64,000 bases of DNA from Enoplolaimus lenunculus (GCA_030248215.1 JASANG010000971.1:1-64000), one strand, 5' to 3'; positions 12,088-24,800 are shown, counted from the stretch's first letter. Program-made: numbers and translations. The notes: a model not told the origin generated them from the sequence alone.

Positions 12088-14084
12088 ATTTGCAACTAGT
12101 TGCTAGCTTAATATTGTTGGCTAACTATCACTTTGCCCAATGCTGTATAAGCCTATTACTTTTGCACACCTTTGCCTGCACGCTAGGAGTTAGGCTTAGT
12201 TTCAGGAACAGGCTTTCCTAGGCTTAATCCTAACCTTTTGCCTTTCGTTCTCATTTTTAGTATGACATAAAACATTTGCAAAATTGTTTTTGAAACTTAA
12301 TTCCAAAATTGTTTTTGAAACTTAATTCCTTAATCACAAATTGACGCAAACTGTTAATGATCACGCAAAATTGACTTAATACCTTACACAGGGGTAGGCC
12401 GTTACTGTGCATATAAAGTTTTGGATCAAATTCGAAATGTGCGTGAGCGAAGCCCGAACTTATTAATTCTTTATTAATTTAATCTACGCCAATTTAATTT
12501 CTAAGCCGTGGCAAAAAACATTGTTTATCGGGGAAAATTACCAATTAATATAATATATATTGATTGAGATTGATTAAAATGTGCCAGGGGTATATATCTA
12601 TTTTCGAAATTTCTGAAAATGAAAATAAACCTTTTACAGGCTTAGAATTTAGCACGACAACAAAAGCAAGTATTTCATTTTTGAAGGCAACTGGAAGGCA
12701 ATGGCTGGGATTTCGAAATATGAATCACGCCGACATATGACCTTTAATTCCAAACAAAGATATAGATAAAAATTGTTATTAATAAAAATGCAGCCCCCGA
12801 AACAGTCAACTTGCTTTTGTGCATTATTTGTATAAATTAATATGCATTTTTACAGAAAACATTCAACTAATGTCAATATTACAAATACTTAAGTAAAATA
12901 TCGAGCAAATTTAAAATTCAAAGCGATATATAAACCCTTTAACTGTATTTACTATTATTGGCCACCAGGCCCCGATAGATTTTTGCCGAAATTTTGCAGT
13001 TTTGGTTAATTATATAATTTTCCTTTTTTTATAACAGTTGTACCGTTCAGTGAGGTTTTTTGTTACTTTGTGAAAAATTTCGAAGTCCATAATGCTGAGC
13101 AAAAGACACGACGCAAGATGAGCTTATGGAACGAAATGTGCCACAAGCCAACACTACGTAACAACTGTGGTAAACATTTGCAATTTTAGTTTCCGGAGTG
13201 ACAAAATAACATTTTATATAACAATCATCGTAAAATATACAGTTAGAAGTGTGGTGCTATCTTTTGGACTATTTTAATGCCCTCCGTCGTGTTTCGGCGC
13301 CGTCCATACTTGACTATCTCTCTATAGTGACCCAAGTCAGAGCTGAAACTTATATTTTATGCTTCTCTGAAGGGTACCCCCGTTCGCCGTCCATACTTGA
13401 CTATCTCTCTATAGTGACCCAAGTCAGAGCTGAAACTTATATTTTATGCTTCTCTGAAGGGTACCCCCGTTATTAGGTTAACTGGTATTTTTAATTCACA
13501 CCATGTTAGTTTTATTGTATCCAACACCATAGTTTATGTGCGGCAATCTAGACAGGTGAAAGCATTCAAATCTGAACGACTAGGAATTTAACGAAAACGG
13601 ATCTATTCTATAACTTTCGACAATTGAGCATAACTTTACCAATGTGAATTCTAAAACAATTCGAATGTTATGGTCCACAAAGTTCAGTACAAACAATGCA
13701 GGATTTGAACGCATACCATCTTTACGCTTCATATTCGTAAAATATAAGCCATGACACCAGGTTTATGTGCTATACATATTTAGGTATCAGTTTATCTGTC
13801 ACTGTTTAGTGTATTAACTTTTGAAGCAGGGACCCTCTGGCCTTTTTTAAACATAATAAAAACCGGTGAACTCGACCGTCTAGCGATTAAGCAAAATTCA
13901 ATCATAAAGATTAAAGTTAACTTAAATTTGTGAAAATTTTAAGCTACATTTGATGGACTTAAATAACGTTTACCCACAATTTCACTCATGTTAGAAAAGA
14001 AAAAGGGTCTAAATTGTTGGTATTACTTTTTGAAACTAAATTGAAAATAAGTTCAACCTAAGATACAACTCCGGTAAAAATCCG
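12088..14084. other. Intergenic stretch, no gene seen
   Basis: AT-rich with no supported frame. The exception is the 87-bp tandem duplication at 13,300-13,473 (listed). About 12,300-12,340 has a 27-bp direct repeat (CAAAATTGTTTTTGAAACTT twice). Confidence 0.5.
13300..13473. repeat. 87-bp tandem duplication inside a MITE fragment
   Basis: Two adjacent, practically identical 87-bp copies (13,300-13,386 and 13,387-13,473) beginning CCGTCCATACTTGACTATCT. They include ATAGTGACCCAAGTCAGAG and GAAGGGTACCCCCGTT, motifs shared with the TGACCCGAATAAGAG MITE family (52,364-52,803). This is therefore a degenerate MITE end that was duplicated in tandem recently. Confidence 0.8.
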
Positions 14085-14157
14085 AAGGTATCCCAAGCGT
14101 CGAACCTGCAATTTCAGGCCTCAAAGGCAAGCGCTTTATCCACACGACCATTCATCT
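14085..14157 (-). mobile_element. tRNA-derived SINE head (degenerate)
   Basis: On the minus strand TGGTCGTGTGGATAAAGCGC resembles a Pol III A box and GCAGGTTCGACGC a B box, with about 35 bp between them, as in tRNA-derived SINEs. No poly(A) or SINE body was recognised. Cloverleaf folding was not tested. Confidence 0.5.
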
Positions 14158-14439
14158 ATGATGTCCTGCTATTTAATACACGGCATTAGTACTCTGAGGT
14201 ATATACTGTGTGCATAGAATAACATATCAATAAATATATATAATATATATGCAAATTACGTTTCCATATGCAAAAATTTCAAACACTAGGAGATCAAATA
14301 TAGGTTTGGTGAAAACATGGAGCGGATAGTGGATTTCACCTGAGATCTAAAAAATCTGCTTTTTAAATAATCTAAAATTATGCGGGATTCACGTTATAAC
14401 TGGGGTAGGCGGGTCACGTTTTGTCCCATATTGATTCGA

Positions 14440-14560
14440 CATCAACATAAATTTCTGCTATCAACATGTTGTAAGCATGTGAGGCATGCTGGTCTGTTAT
14501 GTGCACATGCAATATAGTGCAGTGCACTGTATATGTTAACTGGTGTACATATGTCACTGC
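14440..14560 (-). repeat. Dispersed CATGTGCACATA repeat, copy 3 (inverted)
   Basis: Contains AAGCATGTGAGGCATGCTGG and TATGTGCACATGCAATATAG. This is the reverse-strand counterpart of the two copies at 19,303-19,411 and 19,660-19,770 (ACTGCACTATATTGTATGTG). Internal palindromes make it a likely MITE fragment. Confidence 0.6.
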
Positions 14561-17117
14561 ACCCAGCGCCTCTAAATCTTAGTAGATTTAGGCTTTCGGC
14601 AGATGGAATCACATTTCTATGAAAATGTGCGAGCTCTCGGGCTGCACAAAAATTCTGGAAATAACATCTGGGCAGAAAGACCCCGTGCAAGCTCGTGTCG
14701 GTGGGCACAGCTTTGATTCGGAAGGCTCTGAGCCAAAATACGCAGCCCTTGAAGTTTCGGTGTCCTGGAGAGTTGCTGAGGGCATATGTGCGCAGGTTGG
14801 ATAATTGCTGTAACTCTAAGTGTTGAGCAGACCTTTCAGATCTGTCCGGTTGGAGCTGTAAGTGCTCTCGTGGTCCGGAAAGTATGAAAACAGTTCTGAA
14901 TAGGTGATATTGTGTCGGATCGAGGCAAATTTCAGCGTTTCTGGATCAAAAACGGTAATTTTAGAGTATTCGAATTTTCTGAAATACCATTTTCATCTGA
15001 ATTTTACCAAATTCAGATATTTTGGCCGTAAAAGTGTGTAATAGGTTTGTAAATATGCTGAATTCGATAGAATGCGCCTAAAAGCACTTAATTCTACCGA
15101 AATTTTCGTTTTCTGCGCATTTGAAAACCTATAGAAATTTCGATTACCATCGAAATTGAGAATAATTATTAGCTATCTTGAGAATGAAGGGAGTTTAGTT
15201 TTGGCTTGTTTCGCTTTGTGTCGGCCATATTTAATTTGAGTTGCCACGTTTTAAAATTCTTGTGTATTGTGTGTATAATTGTTTTCACAATATGGTCTGC
15301 GTAGGAGGTTTGTGTTATCTGGTGGAAAATTTTGTTCGGACTTGCAAAAATTGAGTGCGCAATAAGGTACCGAAACTGGTTATGCAAAACGATTAGTTTT
15401 GCATATTCATGAAAATTTCCCTTGTGTCCGCCGCTGACGGGTGAAAAAGTAACTGTTCCGGAGAGAAAGTACTAGATTTTCCGAGTTGAAAAGTTGTTTT
15501 CGTGCAATTATTTTTTGTGTTTGCGTGGGATTTTGAGCAATGCATAATTTTTCGGGGGCGAGTAACTCCCTGCGGCAGCAGCGTAGTTGGACCTGGGCAA
15601 CTGGGGCAGACTGGAGTCATTGGTCAGCGGCGGAATCCCCGTTTTGGTCAGGGTTGTAGCATGAAAATCCTCGGATTCGGCCGCTACCGCGGCCTGAATC
15701 GGTCATTCCCGAGCTTTTAGTAAGCTCGTTTTACGTTTTATTTTTCATCATGACTTTGGCCTCGCACAAATGTATAACGGCCCTCCTACACGCACTGGAA
15801 CTCGACGCCGGTCTGTAGAACGAGTCGTTTCACATTTCTGTTTTATTTTTAGCAGTAGCCTACGGTTTAGTGGAGTACATCAAATTGCAAAAGAAGTACA
15901 CCGTCGTCACCCTTAAACCCAGACGCTGAGGAATTTCAACCGTCCACCTCTGGTGTTCGGTGGGCGGTAGCTCACTTAACGCCGGAGTCGCAGGCTGAGC
16001 AAGAAGCTCTTCGTGTTCGTAATGCCGAGGAGGACGCAAGGGTAATTTTGTTTAATTTCCTAATCCGGTTGTACTTTTTGTCATGATTTAGTCGTTATTC
16101 CTCTAATGTCGAGTTAAGCGTGGTTTTTCTGTTAATAAACTGCTAAGCCTAGCCATTTTTCGTAGTATTTAAATTGCATACACTCGTAAGTTTATTACCT
16201 AACTCTATCTTGGTTTCGGGACTACCGCCCCGTTCCCTTTTCATTGTACATATCACGCCTGAATCGACCCAGATTTTTCTTGATCATCTGAGTGCGTATG
16301 CTAGTCACGCCGGCGCTGAGCTTGGGTCAATTCGGATTACCTGAGTTCTTAAATGTTGTTACTTAGGTGCTGGCCGAATTCGCGCACCCAAAAATGTTTT
16401 ATCAATTTGCAGTTGAGAATTTTTTCCCAGTTGAGTTTGCCGCAGAATTTTTGCCGAGTTGAGTTTGCCGCAGAATTTTATACCAGCGGCGGATAGTTTT
16501 GGTTCTTTTTCTGATGGAATTTCTGATATAGGATCGAAATTTGGCTGTTCGTAACATTCGCGTCGTATATAGAATTCGGTTATCTGCGTCGCGACGATAT
16601 TTTTGCGCGAAATTTGATTATTCGGAAATTTGCGGCGCTCATAAGGCACTGTTATTCGAGCCGCCCTGATTTTATCTGATTGTCACTCGGTAGGGTGACA
16701 ATATGCATTTTCTAGTCAGATCCGTAGGTAGGATCTTACAGTGTAAGTGATTTGGTTTGGACGCAGATTTCGGTGATTGGCGACTTGAAGGGACGCTTCA
16801 GCTTAGGGTGCTCGGCTGGATTTCCGTTCTTCAGTGGAATACTTCTGAGTTAAGTGAAGTTGCCGTCTCGAAAGATGGGTACCTTCTGACTCAGTTATAT
16901 TGGGGAGACTACTAATTTTGCGGATCCCCGTGATTCCCTGTGTTGGTGACTTTGGACGAACCTACCCCTTTCGAGGGCCTAGCATAGCGCAACGCATTCG
17001 ATCATTTTCCATCCGCATAAGCAGAAAGTTGCCGAGAGTAGGCGGCGCCTTATTACTTTCTGACTTATAACTGGCAGCATACGGTACACATATAATCGAC
17101 GATAGAAACAGTTGGAA
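14561..17117. other. GC-richer region of unclear content
   Basis: This block is visibly richer in GC and CG dinucleotides than its surroundings. It holds several short open stretches, none recognisable. A candidate exon lies at about 15,869-16,041 (listed). At about 16,428-16,480 AGTTGAGTTTGCCGCAGAAT is repeated in tandem. It could be remnants of an old element or divergent exons of an unknown gene; I cannot decide. Confidence 0.4.
15869..16041 (+). CDS. Candidate internal exon of unknown function
   Basis: An open stretch with codon-like composition (residues ...NPDAEEFQPSTSG... and ...QAEQEALRVRNAEEDAR) lies between a pyrimidine-rich AG (TTTTATTTTTAG, then GGTTTAG) and an AGG|GTAATT donor-like site. 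Acidic/Gln-rich residues and GC-rich wobble positions differ from the surrounding noise. There is no start codon, no partner exon and no family resemblance, so this is only a hint of coding. Confidence 0.18.
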
Positions 17118-17118
17118 A

Positions 17119-17205
17119 GGCGGGCTGCTTGGTGCAGTGGTAGAATGTTGATTTTCCAGGTGTTTAGTAGAAATGTCTGATGTCGCGGTTCCTACCTAGA
17201 CTGAC
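17119..17205 (+). mobile_element. tRNA-derived SINE head, family GCGGRCTGC
   Basis: GGCGGGCTGCTTGGTGCAGT followed by GGTAGAATG looks like the 5' half of a tRNA with an A box, and GTCGCGGTTCCTACC is a degenerate B box. The head matches the element on the minus strand at 19,567-19,648, so at least two copies of this family are present. Confidence 0.6.
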
Positions 17206-18837
17206 ACATATGATATGAACAGACGAAAGTCAAATTATATATAATATTGCTATACAATCGCACGGACACGCAGTTTTTCTCAAAATACAAGTGCTCGAAT
17301 GTTTCGAACAGCACATGTTTGTTAGCATCACTGGAATTCCGCCATAGGAAAATAAACTATGTAACTGACTCAGTAGACATTTTTAAAATGATCATATGAT
17401 ATTGACAGACAATGTAGGGAATACCTCATATTGAAACACAAAACGAGACAGATTCATGATAGTAGCGGAAAACTACTGTATAATGTGACAAAACGTGGCC
17501 AGAGTTGAACCGTTTTATAGCGTGAATCACGCATTAGTAATTCCTGTGCAAGGGTTATTGTAAAATTGGTACCCCGAGATATGAACTGCTGATAATAGAA
17601 ACGGCCTCCAGGTGGTTTCAAAAATATAATTTTGCAACTAGTGAGATCAACAAATATATTAAATGACACATACGACTTCGCTAAAATAGAAACAACGTAT
17701 GTAGTGCGAATGAACTCAACATTTTTATATATAACAAGGCGCAATGCGTTTTCATAAGGAAATTAAAATAAAAATGTAAATTAATTCGAAAATAACGTTT
17801 AGCAAAGCCTATTGACAACCCCTTCATTCTCGTACTTAAGCGTCAAGCTCCCATAGCAATGTATTGATGCTAAATGTCACCCACACGAGAGGCTGCAATT
17901 TGAATACCGGCTTGAAACAAGATCTGGTACGAAATAGAAAATATTCGTATAAAAAAGAATTAATAGTGTTTTTGGCTCAAGTGATTCCTTTTCTATATAA
18001 ATTTTATTTGTTAACAAAAAAGCGTTTAGATATAAATCCTGCTTGAAACGCGAAAAGCGTTTGAAATTTCGATTCATTTTTGACACGGTTCCTGATCAGC
18101 ACTTGACATATATGGGGACTATTAAATATTTATTTGTTTTAAGCATTATGAGACGTTTTTAGCCCATTTTACATAACTGTCTGCTGTCGTTCTTGTAAAA
18201 ATAATTTCTATTAAATCATATATAAACAGACGTTTGATAACGCATTATATATGTTTTTATAGTGAAATACTAAACAAGTAAACATGACAAACCCCAGACA
18301 TAGCAAAAACGCATCTCAGCTTGACAATATACTAATTTCAATTATTTTTATGATGACACTATTAATATTACCTTTGATTTAAACATGAACAAATTATTCT
18401 TGTTGTATTCAAGATCCGAAAAATATAATCTAAAAAGCCCTTTAAACCGGAACCGCCTGCTATTTTAATAATGTCACAGGTTAAACTGCAGCAGTAATCG
18501 AAGCATAACAGCCTATAAAACAGAGGATATGTTTAAAATTAGGAATATGCATATCACATTGTTGTTACGCCTTTAAAAGTAACATTGGCTTCCAGAGTAA
18601 ATAAGAGCAATTTGTCAAGCATTTAACTCTAATATATAGAGCATATATATTAAAATATTTCCCATGCGAAGAGTTTATAAGTCTAGCTCATTGAGCTATT
18701 TCTACTGTTAAGATTTAGTACTAAATTGCGTTTAGCTTCTAACTAGCTTCGATCGCGTGGTTTTCTTCACTTATATATTGCGTTTTGCATGCGCACTTCA
18801 TTCAGCTATAAAATCATTTCACTTTATAAAAGTTGTG
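17206..18837. other. Intergenic stretch, nothing recognised
   Basis: AT-rich, no supported reading frame, tandem array or terminal inverted repeat found. Confidence 0.5.
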
Positions 18838-19268
18838 TACTGTAGTGACCCGAATAAGAGAGGTGGGGTAGTATGAGGGGGTGGTCTCCATTTTGAGTAC
18901 CCATCAATAGGAGTCAGTATCTCTAATAAGAGTCCATAAGCGAATTGAGTCCCTAAACCCTAGAGTAAACAAATGTGAATTGTTCCTAAACTCCAGGCCC
19001 AAATAAAGCTGAGCTCGAAACTTCAAAGCATATTTAAGTTTTGAAAGTACATTCCTATGTATAACCTTGCATTATCGCTTAAACTTTTGATATAAAACAA
19101 AGAAACTTTATTAAACGGATAAACGTAGCACCATATATCAGCAACGAAGGGTGGAGAAGCGTGTTTTAAAAATAAATAGCAGCCCGTAACGGAATAACTG
19201 GGGGATACCCACCCTCTCTGGAGAGGCCAAATAAATATCAGTCCCCCTCTTTTCGGGTCGCTACACTA
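18838..19268 (-). mobile_element. MITE of the TGACCCGAATAAGAG family, copy 1
   Basis: 431 bp with terminal inverted repeats: TACTGTAGTGACCCGAATAA at the left and, on the opposite strand, TAGTGTAGCGACCCGAAAAG at the right. TA occurs at both ends, compatible with TA target duplication. Relative to the copy at 52,364-52,803 it lies in the opposite orientation. The interior shares long stretches such as GGCCTCTCCAGAG and TTAAACGTTTGTC-like segments. It has no coding capacity. Confidence 0.85.
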
Positions 19269-19302
19269 TGATGTCCCAGGAGAACGAACCTGCTAGGTCT
19301 AC

Positions 19303-19411
19303 TTTTCGTCGACTATGTGAGGACCGTATGCTGCCAGCTAGCATACATAGAGTGTACTGCACTATATTGTATGTGCACATAACGGACAAGCATGTCTCAC
19401 ATGCTTACATG
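19303..19411 (+). repeat. Dispersed CATGTGCACATA repeat, copy 1
   Basis: About 109 bp from CGTCGACTATGTG to CTTACATGC, repeated at 19,660-19,770 with about 10% difference. The two copies flank the SINE head at 19,567-19,648. Confidence 0.8.
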
Positions 19412-19566
19412 CGCTTATTTTCACCAAGGTCGTCCCTTGACCGTACATCCTATTTCCGACTGGATACGTGTTCATAGCGCGGCAATTTACCATTGTGTCC
19501 ACGAAGTAGCCACCATGTCAGCCTAGGTAGAAATCGGGACTTCAGACCTTTCAAGCAGCTGGAAAA

Positions 19567-19648
19567 GCGGACCTCCGGAGCGGGGATCGAACTCTCAGGC
19601 TACTGATCCATAAGCGAACACTGTACCACTGCGCCACGCAGTCCGCCT
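19567..19648 (-). mobile_element. tRNA-derived SINE head with a 7-bp acceptor-like stem
   Basis: On the minus strand the sequence starts GCGGACTGCGTGGCGCAGTG and ends GGAGGTCCGC. The outer seven bases pair (GCGGACT with GGTCCGC, one G-T pair). TGGCGCAGTGGTACA is a good A box and GAGTTCGATCC a perfect B-box match. About six extra bases before the 3' acceptor strand and a poor T stem argue against a functional tRNA. I read it as a SINE head or tRNA-like Pol III promoter unit. It lies between two copies of the CATGTGCACATA repeat. Confidence 0.65.
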
Positions 19649-19659
19649 CTCCAACTGCA

Positions 19660-19770
19660 TTTTTCGTCGACTATGTGTCGACCGTGTGCTCCCAGCTATC
19701 ATACATACAGTGTACTGCACTATATTGTATGTGCACATAACGGAAAAGCATGTTTCACATGTTTACATGC
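19660..19770 (+). repeat. Dispersed CATGTGCACATA repeat, copy 2
   Basis: Second direct copy of the repeat at 19,303-19,411 (357 bp downstream), sharing GTGTACTGCACTATATTGTA and GTGCACATAACGG. Confidence 0.8.
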
Positions 19771-21203
19771 ATAAGCGGACAAAAAATCCTCGAGATGGAC
19801 AGAGAATTGGCAAGCGCAAGGATACAACTGAAGGACCGTCTCCCGCACCAGCTTCGAGAGACAACCGACCTCAGGTTCCGGTTCATTGTTAATACCTATT
19901 TGATACAAAATTGCCAAAATTTCGTAACAAACAAGCGTAAAACCAAAAGATTTAACAGCACTTTGCTGATATTTGTTAAAATTAACAAATTAAACATTAT
20001 TATGAAAACCTTCGCCTTAGATGGCATCTACTTAGCCGCGGCATTATATGGGTTTTAATTATCATGTGCACACATCTCTTTTTAATTGCTGTTAGGACGG
20101 CCTAGGCCAGAGCGATGTTTGCCTTGAAGCCGCCAGCGATTATAAATGAATTTGCGTATAGAATGTAACCTTGCTCTACCCAAGCATGAGGAGCATTAAA
20201 TTCTGGTAGGAAGCAAGCATTTAACCGCTATTTTGATAAGTGCTAACTTAAATAAATATAAGGTACTTGATGTATGTTAGTTTTCACGTCCACATGATGC
20301 ACCGAGGTGAGAGCAAAGGCGATTTCCAACGTTCAACGTCCAGAAAAACGTTGCCGCGCGTTGCTAATCATTATGTAGTTTATGCTCATTCATTAGTGAA
20401 ATATTTTTGTCGAGCAACATGCAATTGGGGATGAAATAAAGCTGGAGCCAGAGAAAACGTCAACAGATTTTGCCGTAAACGCAGGTGAAACAAAATTTTA
20501 GGCATGAAAGTGATGTTGAAATTGCTAATCTTATCCATAATCTGCTTAACTGTATCATCATATGTTTTGTTTTAATGGTTCATTAATGGTAAATCTCGGT
20601 CATTAAAGCCTTCTAAATTGTCTTAACGTCAGGGCCATAGGTAACTCACCTTTGCTAGGGTTATAAAAACGCTCTTGCTCCTTTGGGACCGAGCCTTTCC
20701 TTGCTCCCTCGGGCCCATGCTCTAGTAAAGTAACAAACTGAATATCTCAAAGAATACAAAATTTCTCTGTCGAAAGTACCGGAACGTACGTCAAAAGTTC
20801 CGACGGAGCCTGAGTCGGAGGCGAAGGTCGATTTTCTGCACGAGCTGGAGACAGACATCTGGTTCTACCTTGCACATCTCAGATTTTTAACCGAAAAAAA
20901 TAACCACAGATCTTTGATATTTGGGAAAGTATACCCCAGCATAAAGCATTGAATGTTTACCTGATTGATTGTTAACGTTATAGTATACGAGATCCTTTCA
21001 AAAATTTACCTCGCACACCAATGGCTTAAAATTTAGTAATCACAAACGGCTACTGATCCCAATAGCAAGTTCAACATTCAAATTGGTTAAGTTAATTTTA
21101 CGAAGGGAATATATGAAATTCTACAGGACATTCAAGCGGTGCTAAATGTATGTATTTTGTTTAGTGCCCCCAGAACAAGTGTTTCACATTTATAGAGTGC
21201 TGC
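19771..21203. other. Intergenic stretch, nothing recognised
   Basis: No supported gene. A short GC-rich patch at about 20,665-20,715 (GCTCCTTTGGGACCGAGCC with related GCTCCCTCGGGCCCATGCTC) is an imperfect tandem motif of unknown meaning. Confidence 0.45.
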
Positions 21204-21320
21204 TGCGACCCGAATAAGACGTAAGGGGAGATATATTTATTTTGCCTCCACAGGGGTGTCTTCTGTTACAGACTGTTATTTCTTTCTTATTTATCCCAGC
21301 CCAGCAGCATTCGTTTTTAT
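21204..21320 (+). mobile_element. Truncated MITE of the TGACCCGAATAAGAG family
   Basis: GCTGCGACCCGAATAAGACG followed by TATTTATTTTGCCTCCACAG and ACAGACTGTTATTTCTTTCT matches the left third of the element at 52,364-52,803. The right terminus is missing. The break is immediately left of the 366-bp duplication. Confidence 0.7.
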
Positions 21321-21330
21321 ATTCTTCCTT

Positions 21331-22062
21331 AGGCAGAACTGACTTGCTTGGAGAGAGTTTTGTTGAATGTCGTGCCGTGTCCCTAATAATCTTTTTTCTG
21401 GATTTTAATTAGTAAATGGAAAAACGACAATCTTTAGAAATAACCAGCAAACATAGACCAGATCTGTTAAAACGGTTATGCGTGTTGCTAGAGCCGCTGT
21501 TGCATATGCGAGCAGTCTAAGTCATTCTTCTGCTTCGATCAGAGTATGGTCTCAAATTATGACTTATGGCATCTTTCTACTCGCGGTTCTAATTATGCAT
21601 GAGCCACTTTAACTTGCGCCCGCCTTGTGGAAAATGAGAATGCCAAATCTCCAGTTGAAAATTGAAAAATCTAATTTTCCAATAGAAACAGTGAATAGGC
21701 AGAACTGACTTGCTTGGAGAGAGTTTTGTTGAATGTCGTGCCGTGTCCCTAATAATCTTTTTTCTGGATTTTAATTAGTAAATGGAAAAACGACAATCTT
21801 TAGAAATAACCAGCAAACATCGACCAGATCTGTTAAAACGGTTATGCGTGTTGCTAGAGCCGCTGTTGCATATGCGAGCAGTCTAAGTCATTCTTCTGCT
21901 TCGATCAGAGTATGGTCTCAAATTATGACTTATGGCATCTTTCTACTCGCGGTTCTAATTATGCATGAGCCACTTTAACTTGCGCCCGCCTTGTGGAAAA
22001 TGAGAATGCCAAATCTCCAGTTGGAAATTGAAAAATCTAATTTTCCAATATAAACAGTGAAT
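21331..22062 (+). repeat. 366-bp direct tandem duplication, about 99% identical
   Basis: Copies at 21,331-21,696 and 21,697-22,062, both beginning AGGCAGAACTGACTTGCTTG. By eye only about three or four substitutions separate them (for example AACATAGACC versus AACATCGACC). The duplication is recent, or maintained, or an assembly artefact. No coding potential or terminal repeats seen. Confidence 0.95.
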
Positions 22063-24640
22063 AGAAAATCTTAAATTAATCTACCAATTTTAATTTATCA
22101 CTTCTACTTTGCAATACTTTAACCTTAGTAAATAGTTGTTCTAGATTGTTATCTATTTACTATTTGATTGACCTTAAAGTATACAGTACATAACATTTGA
22201 CCTGTTAAATAATCAGGATTTTGAGTTATAAACTCATATTGATTAAAACTTAAAATGGGAACTCATCTTGTTTGGGTTCCTATTAAAGTATGTGATATAG
22301 ACACATTTTACATCTCAATCTGGAGGCTGCAGTTCCCCTTATCCACCCACAGTTTCAATGATCCTCAAGCAGGAGTGTGGCTGTCGTCCACATCCGCAAA
22401 CTCCTCACTGAGCAATTCATTACTGGAATAGTAAAAACTTCTAATGAGTCATATACTTTTCTGTGTGTTTTGACGTTATAATATAAGAACGTCTTTTCAG
22501 TGTGGTGTCTTGGGACGATAGCCAATCATCTTCCTTGGGGTCCCTTAAACCTGCGTGAGTTCAAGGGGGTGGCAGGCCCCCATCCAGACAGGAAAGTAAA
22601 AAGTGCTCGTACCAACTACTTTTATAAATTTAGGGAATAGTAAATTATTCATTTATAAAATAACTCGTGCGCAGGGAAACTACACAATTACCAAAAATTT
22701 CTAAGGCTGGGTTCCAAAAAACTTTAAGAGTTTGAACTACACATTAAAATCAATACGTATCTCGACTGTTGTCTATCTTTTATAAATATTCCATTAGCGA
22801 TACTAGGACAATAGATTCAAGAGGATAGACTTTGACTTTTTCGATATATTCGTGTAAAAATATCATTCTATTAGTATAATAATACAGGAGGTATGCTGTG
22901 CGTTTTTGTATAAACTGCGATTCTAAAAATGATTGATATACGCCGAACCCAAAACTAAACTACATACGTTGTTTATGTGAAAAAGGAAGTCTTATTTGCA
23001 GTTTATAGAAGCTTCGTGCAGGGTCTTGCACACTTTTACTCAAAATTGAGATTAAGTTTTAGGCTAATACTTGCCGCCACCTCAGTATTAGGTTTCTATG
23101 CATAGATAAGCCTTTTCGCAAGCCTAAGCATACGTTTAAATTTAATCAAAGCGTAAACGTGAGGGAAATGTACAAATCCCGTTGTTCGTGCGTTAAGATA
23201 AACCAAAACGTACACAAACAACGGAACTTAACATGCTGCTCATCGAAAGTAAATACAATTTTAACGTCACGCCTAAAATAAGTTTCAGTTAATCTATTTA
23301 TATTAAACGCTCAAAAAGTTTTATGCAAAAAAGTGGACACTAGTGTCGTAGCAAGGGCCGGATTCAGCTGGTAGTACGGCCCACAGCGCAAATGACAAAC
23401 AGGTCTGAAAATAGCGTTGGGATATTATAGTTTGTTTTCCAGTCTTTTTATTTCTCAAGCCTCGGTTGGTGGGATGTCCTTTTCGATGGTCGGCTGGATG
23501 CCCAGGCCCCATGAACCGTCTCTTAATCCGACACCGAGCGCACTTGAAATACGTTGTTATACAAAATTTCAATTACTGTTTTAAATATTAACTTTAGATA
23601 ATCCACTGGAGACCATCATACGGTCACCTAATGCCAGTATGGTAATTTAACTGCATAAAATTTCAATTTTACGACAATATTCTTTAAAAGTATTAATGGT
23701 GCTTTTGATAAAGCCATACACGGAAGCGAGAAGTGTTCGCAACGCCTACGATACGTAATTTTTGCATCTTTCTAGCTGAACGTTGTAAATTTTGCAATAT
23801 TGGTTCTAGAGAGAACCGCATGACAAACCTTGAAACTTAATCTTACATGAATATTGAAAATATTCGTGCGACAATGCGTTGGATAAAATTTCGTCAACAT
23901 AGGCTTTAGGATAGGTTTAGGTTTAGGCATTGTCAGCGTGGTTTCCAGAAGAAAACTGGTACTACAAACGAAGGCAATCGTATTTAAATATTTATATATT
24001 TGAAATATTTCAATTCAATTATTTGCAGTTTTTTTAAATGAAGTCATGAATGGGTATGCGTCCCGTCTACAGTACAAAATCAACAAAAAATACATCAGCG
24101 ATACAATTTCATGATAAAGTTCGCTTAATATACCGATAGGGTGTGTAAAACCAGAAGAATCTCACAGAGACGTATTCCGAAATTTGTGATAGGGTAGGTC
24201 GCGTGACAGATATAGTGAAAAGGGCTCACATCAAAGCGAGCGAGAAGCTATACGCAATTTCAGTACTATCATAACACCACATTAATATTTTGACTCCTGT
24301 TGGTTAGCCTAGGCCTGGTTGGGTTTCCTAGAACCCGCTACTGGAACCGTATCACAGTAAACAGTAGACGTATGGTCGAGATACGTTTATGCGCACGGCT
24401 TAAATAAACCGTCAAACTTTATTTTGAAATGCTTTCATATATCGATAGTGTTTTTGTTGATATTTGAGGGACTACCAATATATGTAGGTATAACGAGGGA
24501 CGTTCAGTTAGGCCCATGAAAGCACATTCCATATAAAAGGCATTTATAAGAACTTCTAGCTAGTTACTCACCATAACAGGTTTGGCAGGTGAAATTGAAA
24601 TTTTTAAACTTTGCTTTGAAAATAGGGCTCATGTAAAGAT
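22063..24640. other. Intergenic stretch with transposon remnants
   Basis: No supported gene. A hAT-like fragment lies at about 23,350-23,540, with GCAAGGGCCGGATTCAGCTG at the left and TTAATCCGACACCGAG at the right. Scattered TTAGGC-type remnants occur at about 23,055-23,130 and 23,905-23,935. Confidence 0.45.
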
Positions 24641-24800
24641 CAGGGGTGGAAAGTTTTTCTGTGGGACTAGAACACAGTAAGCTTAAGCTTTAGACTAATT
24701 TATTTGCTTGGCTTAGGTTTAGGTTAAGGCTTAGGAATAAACTCATTCTTACGCTCAGGCTTAGGCTTAGGAATATGCTTATAATACCATTTTGCCCCTG
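24641..24800 (+). mobile_element. Short hAT-like MITE carrying TTAGGC runs
   Basis: 160 bp with ends CAGGGGTGGAAAGT and, on the opposite strand, CAGGGGCAAAATGGT, of hAT type. Between them are several TTAGGC, TTAGGT and TTAAGGC units (GGCTTAGGTTTAGGTTAAGG and a second run near the right end). No 8-bp target duplication survives. This is the most complete short copy and serves as reference for the family. Confidence 0.7.

Noticed and set aside
19567-19648. Functional tRNA gene
   Set aside because: Good A and B boxes and acceptor pairing, but extra bases before the acceptor strand, a poor T stem and related dispersed copies point to a SINE head.
24641-24800. Chromosome end or internal telomere track
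   Set aside because: TTAGGC units are few, degenerate and always in the same transposon context, with unique sequence on both sides.
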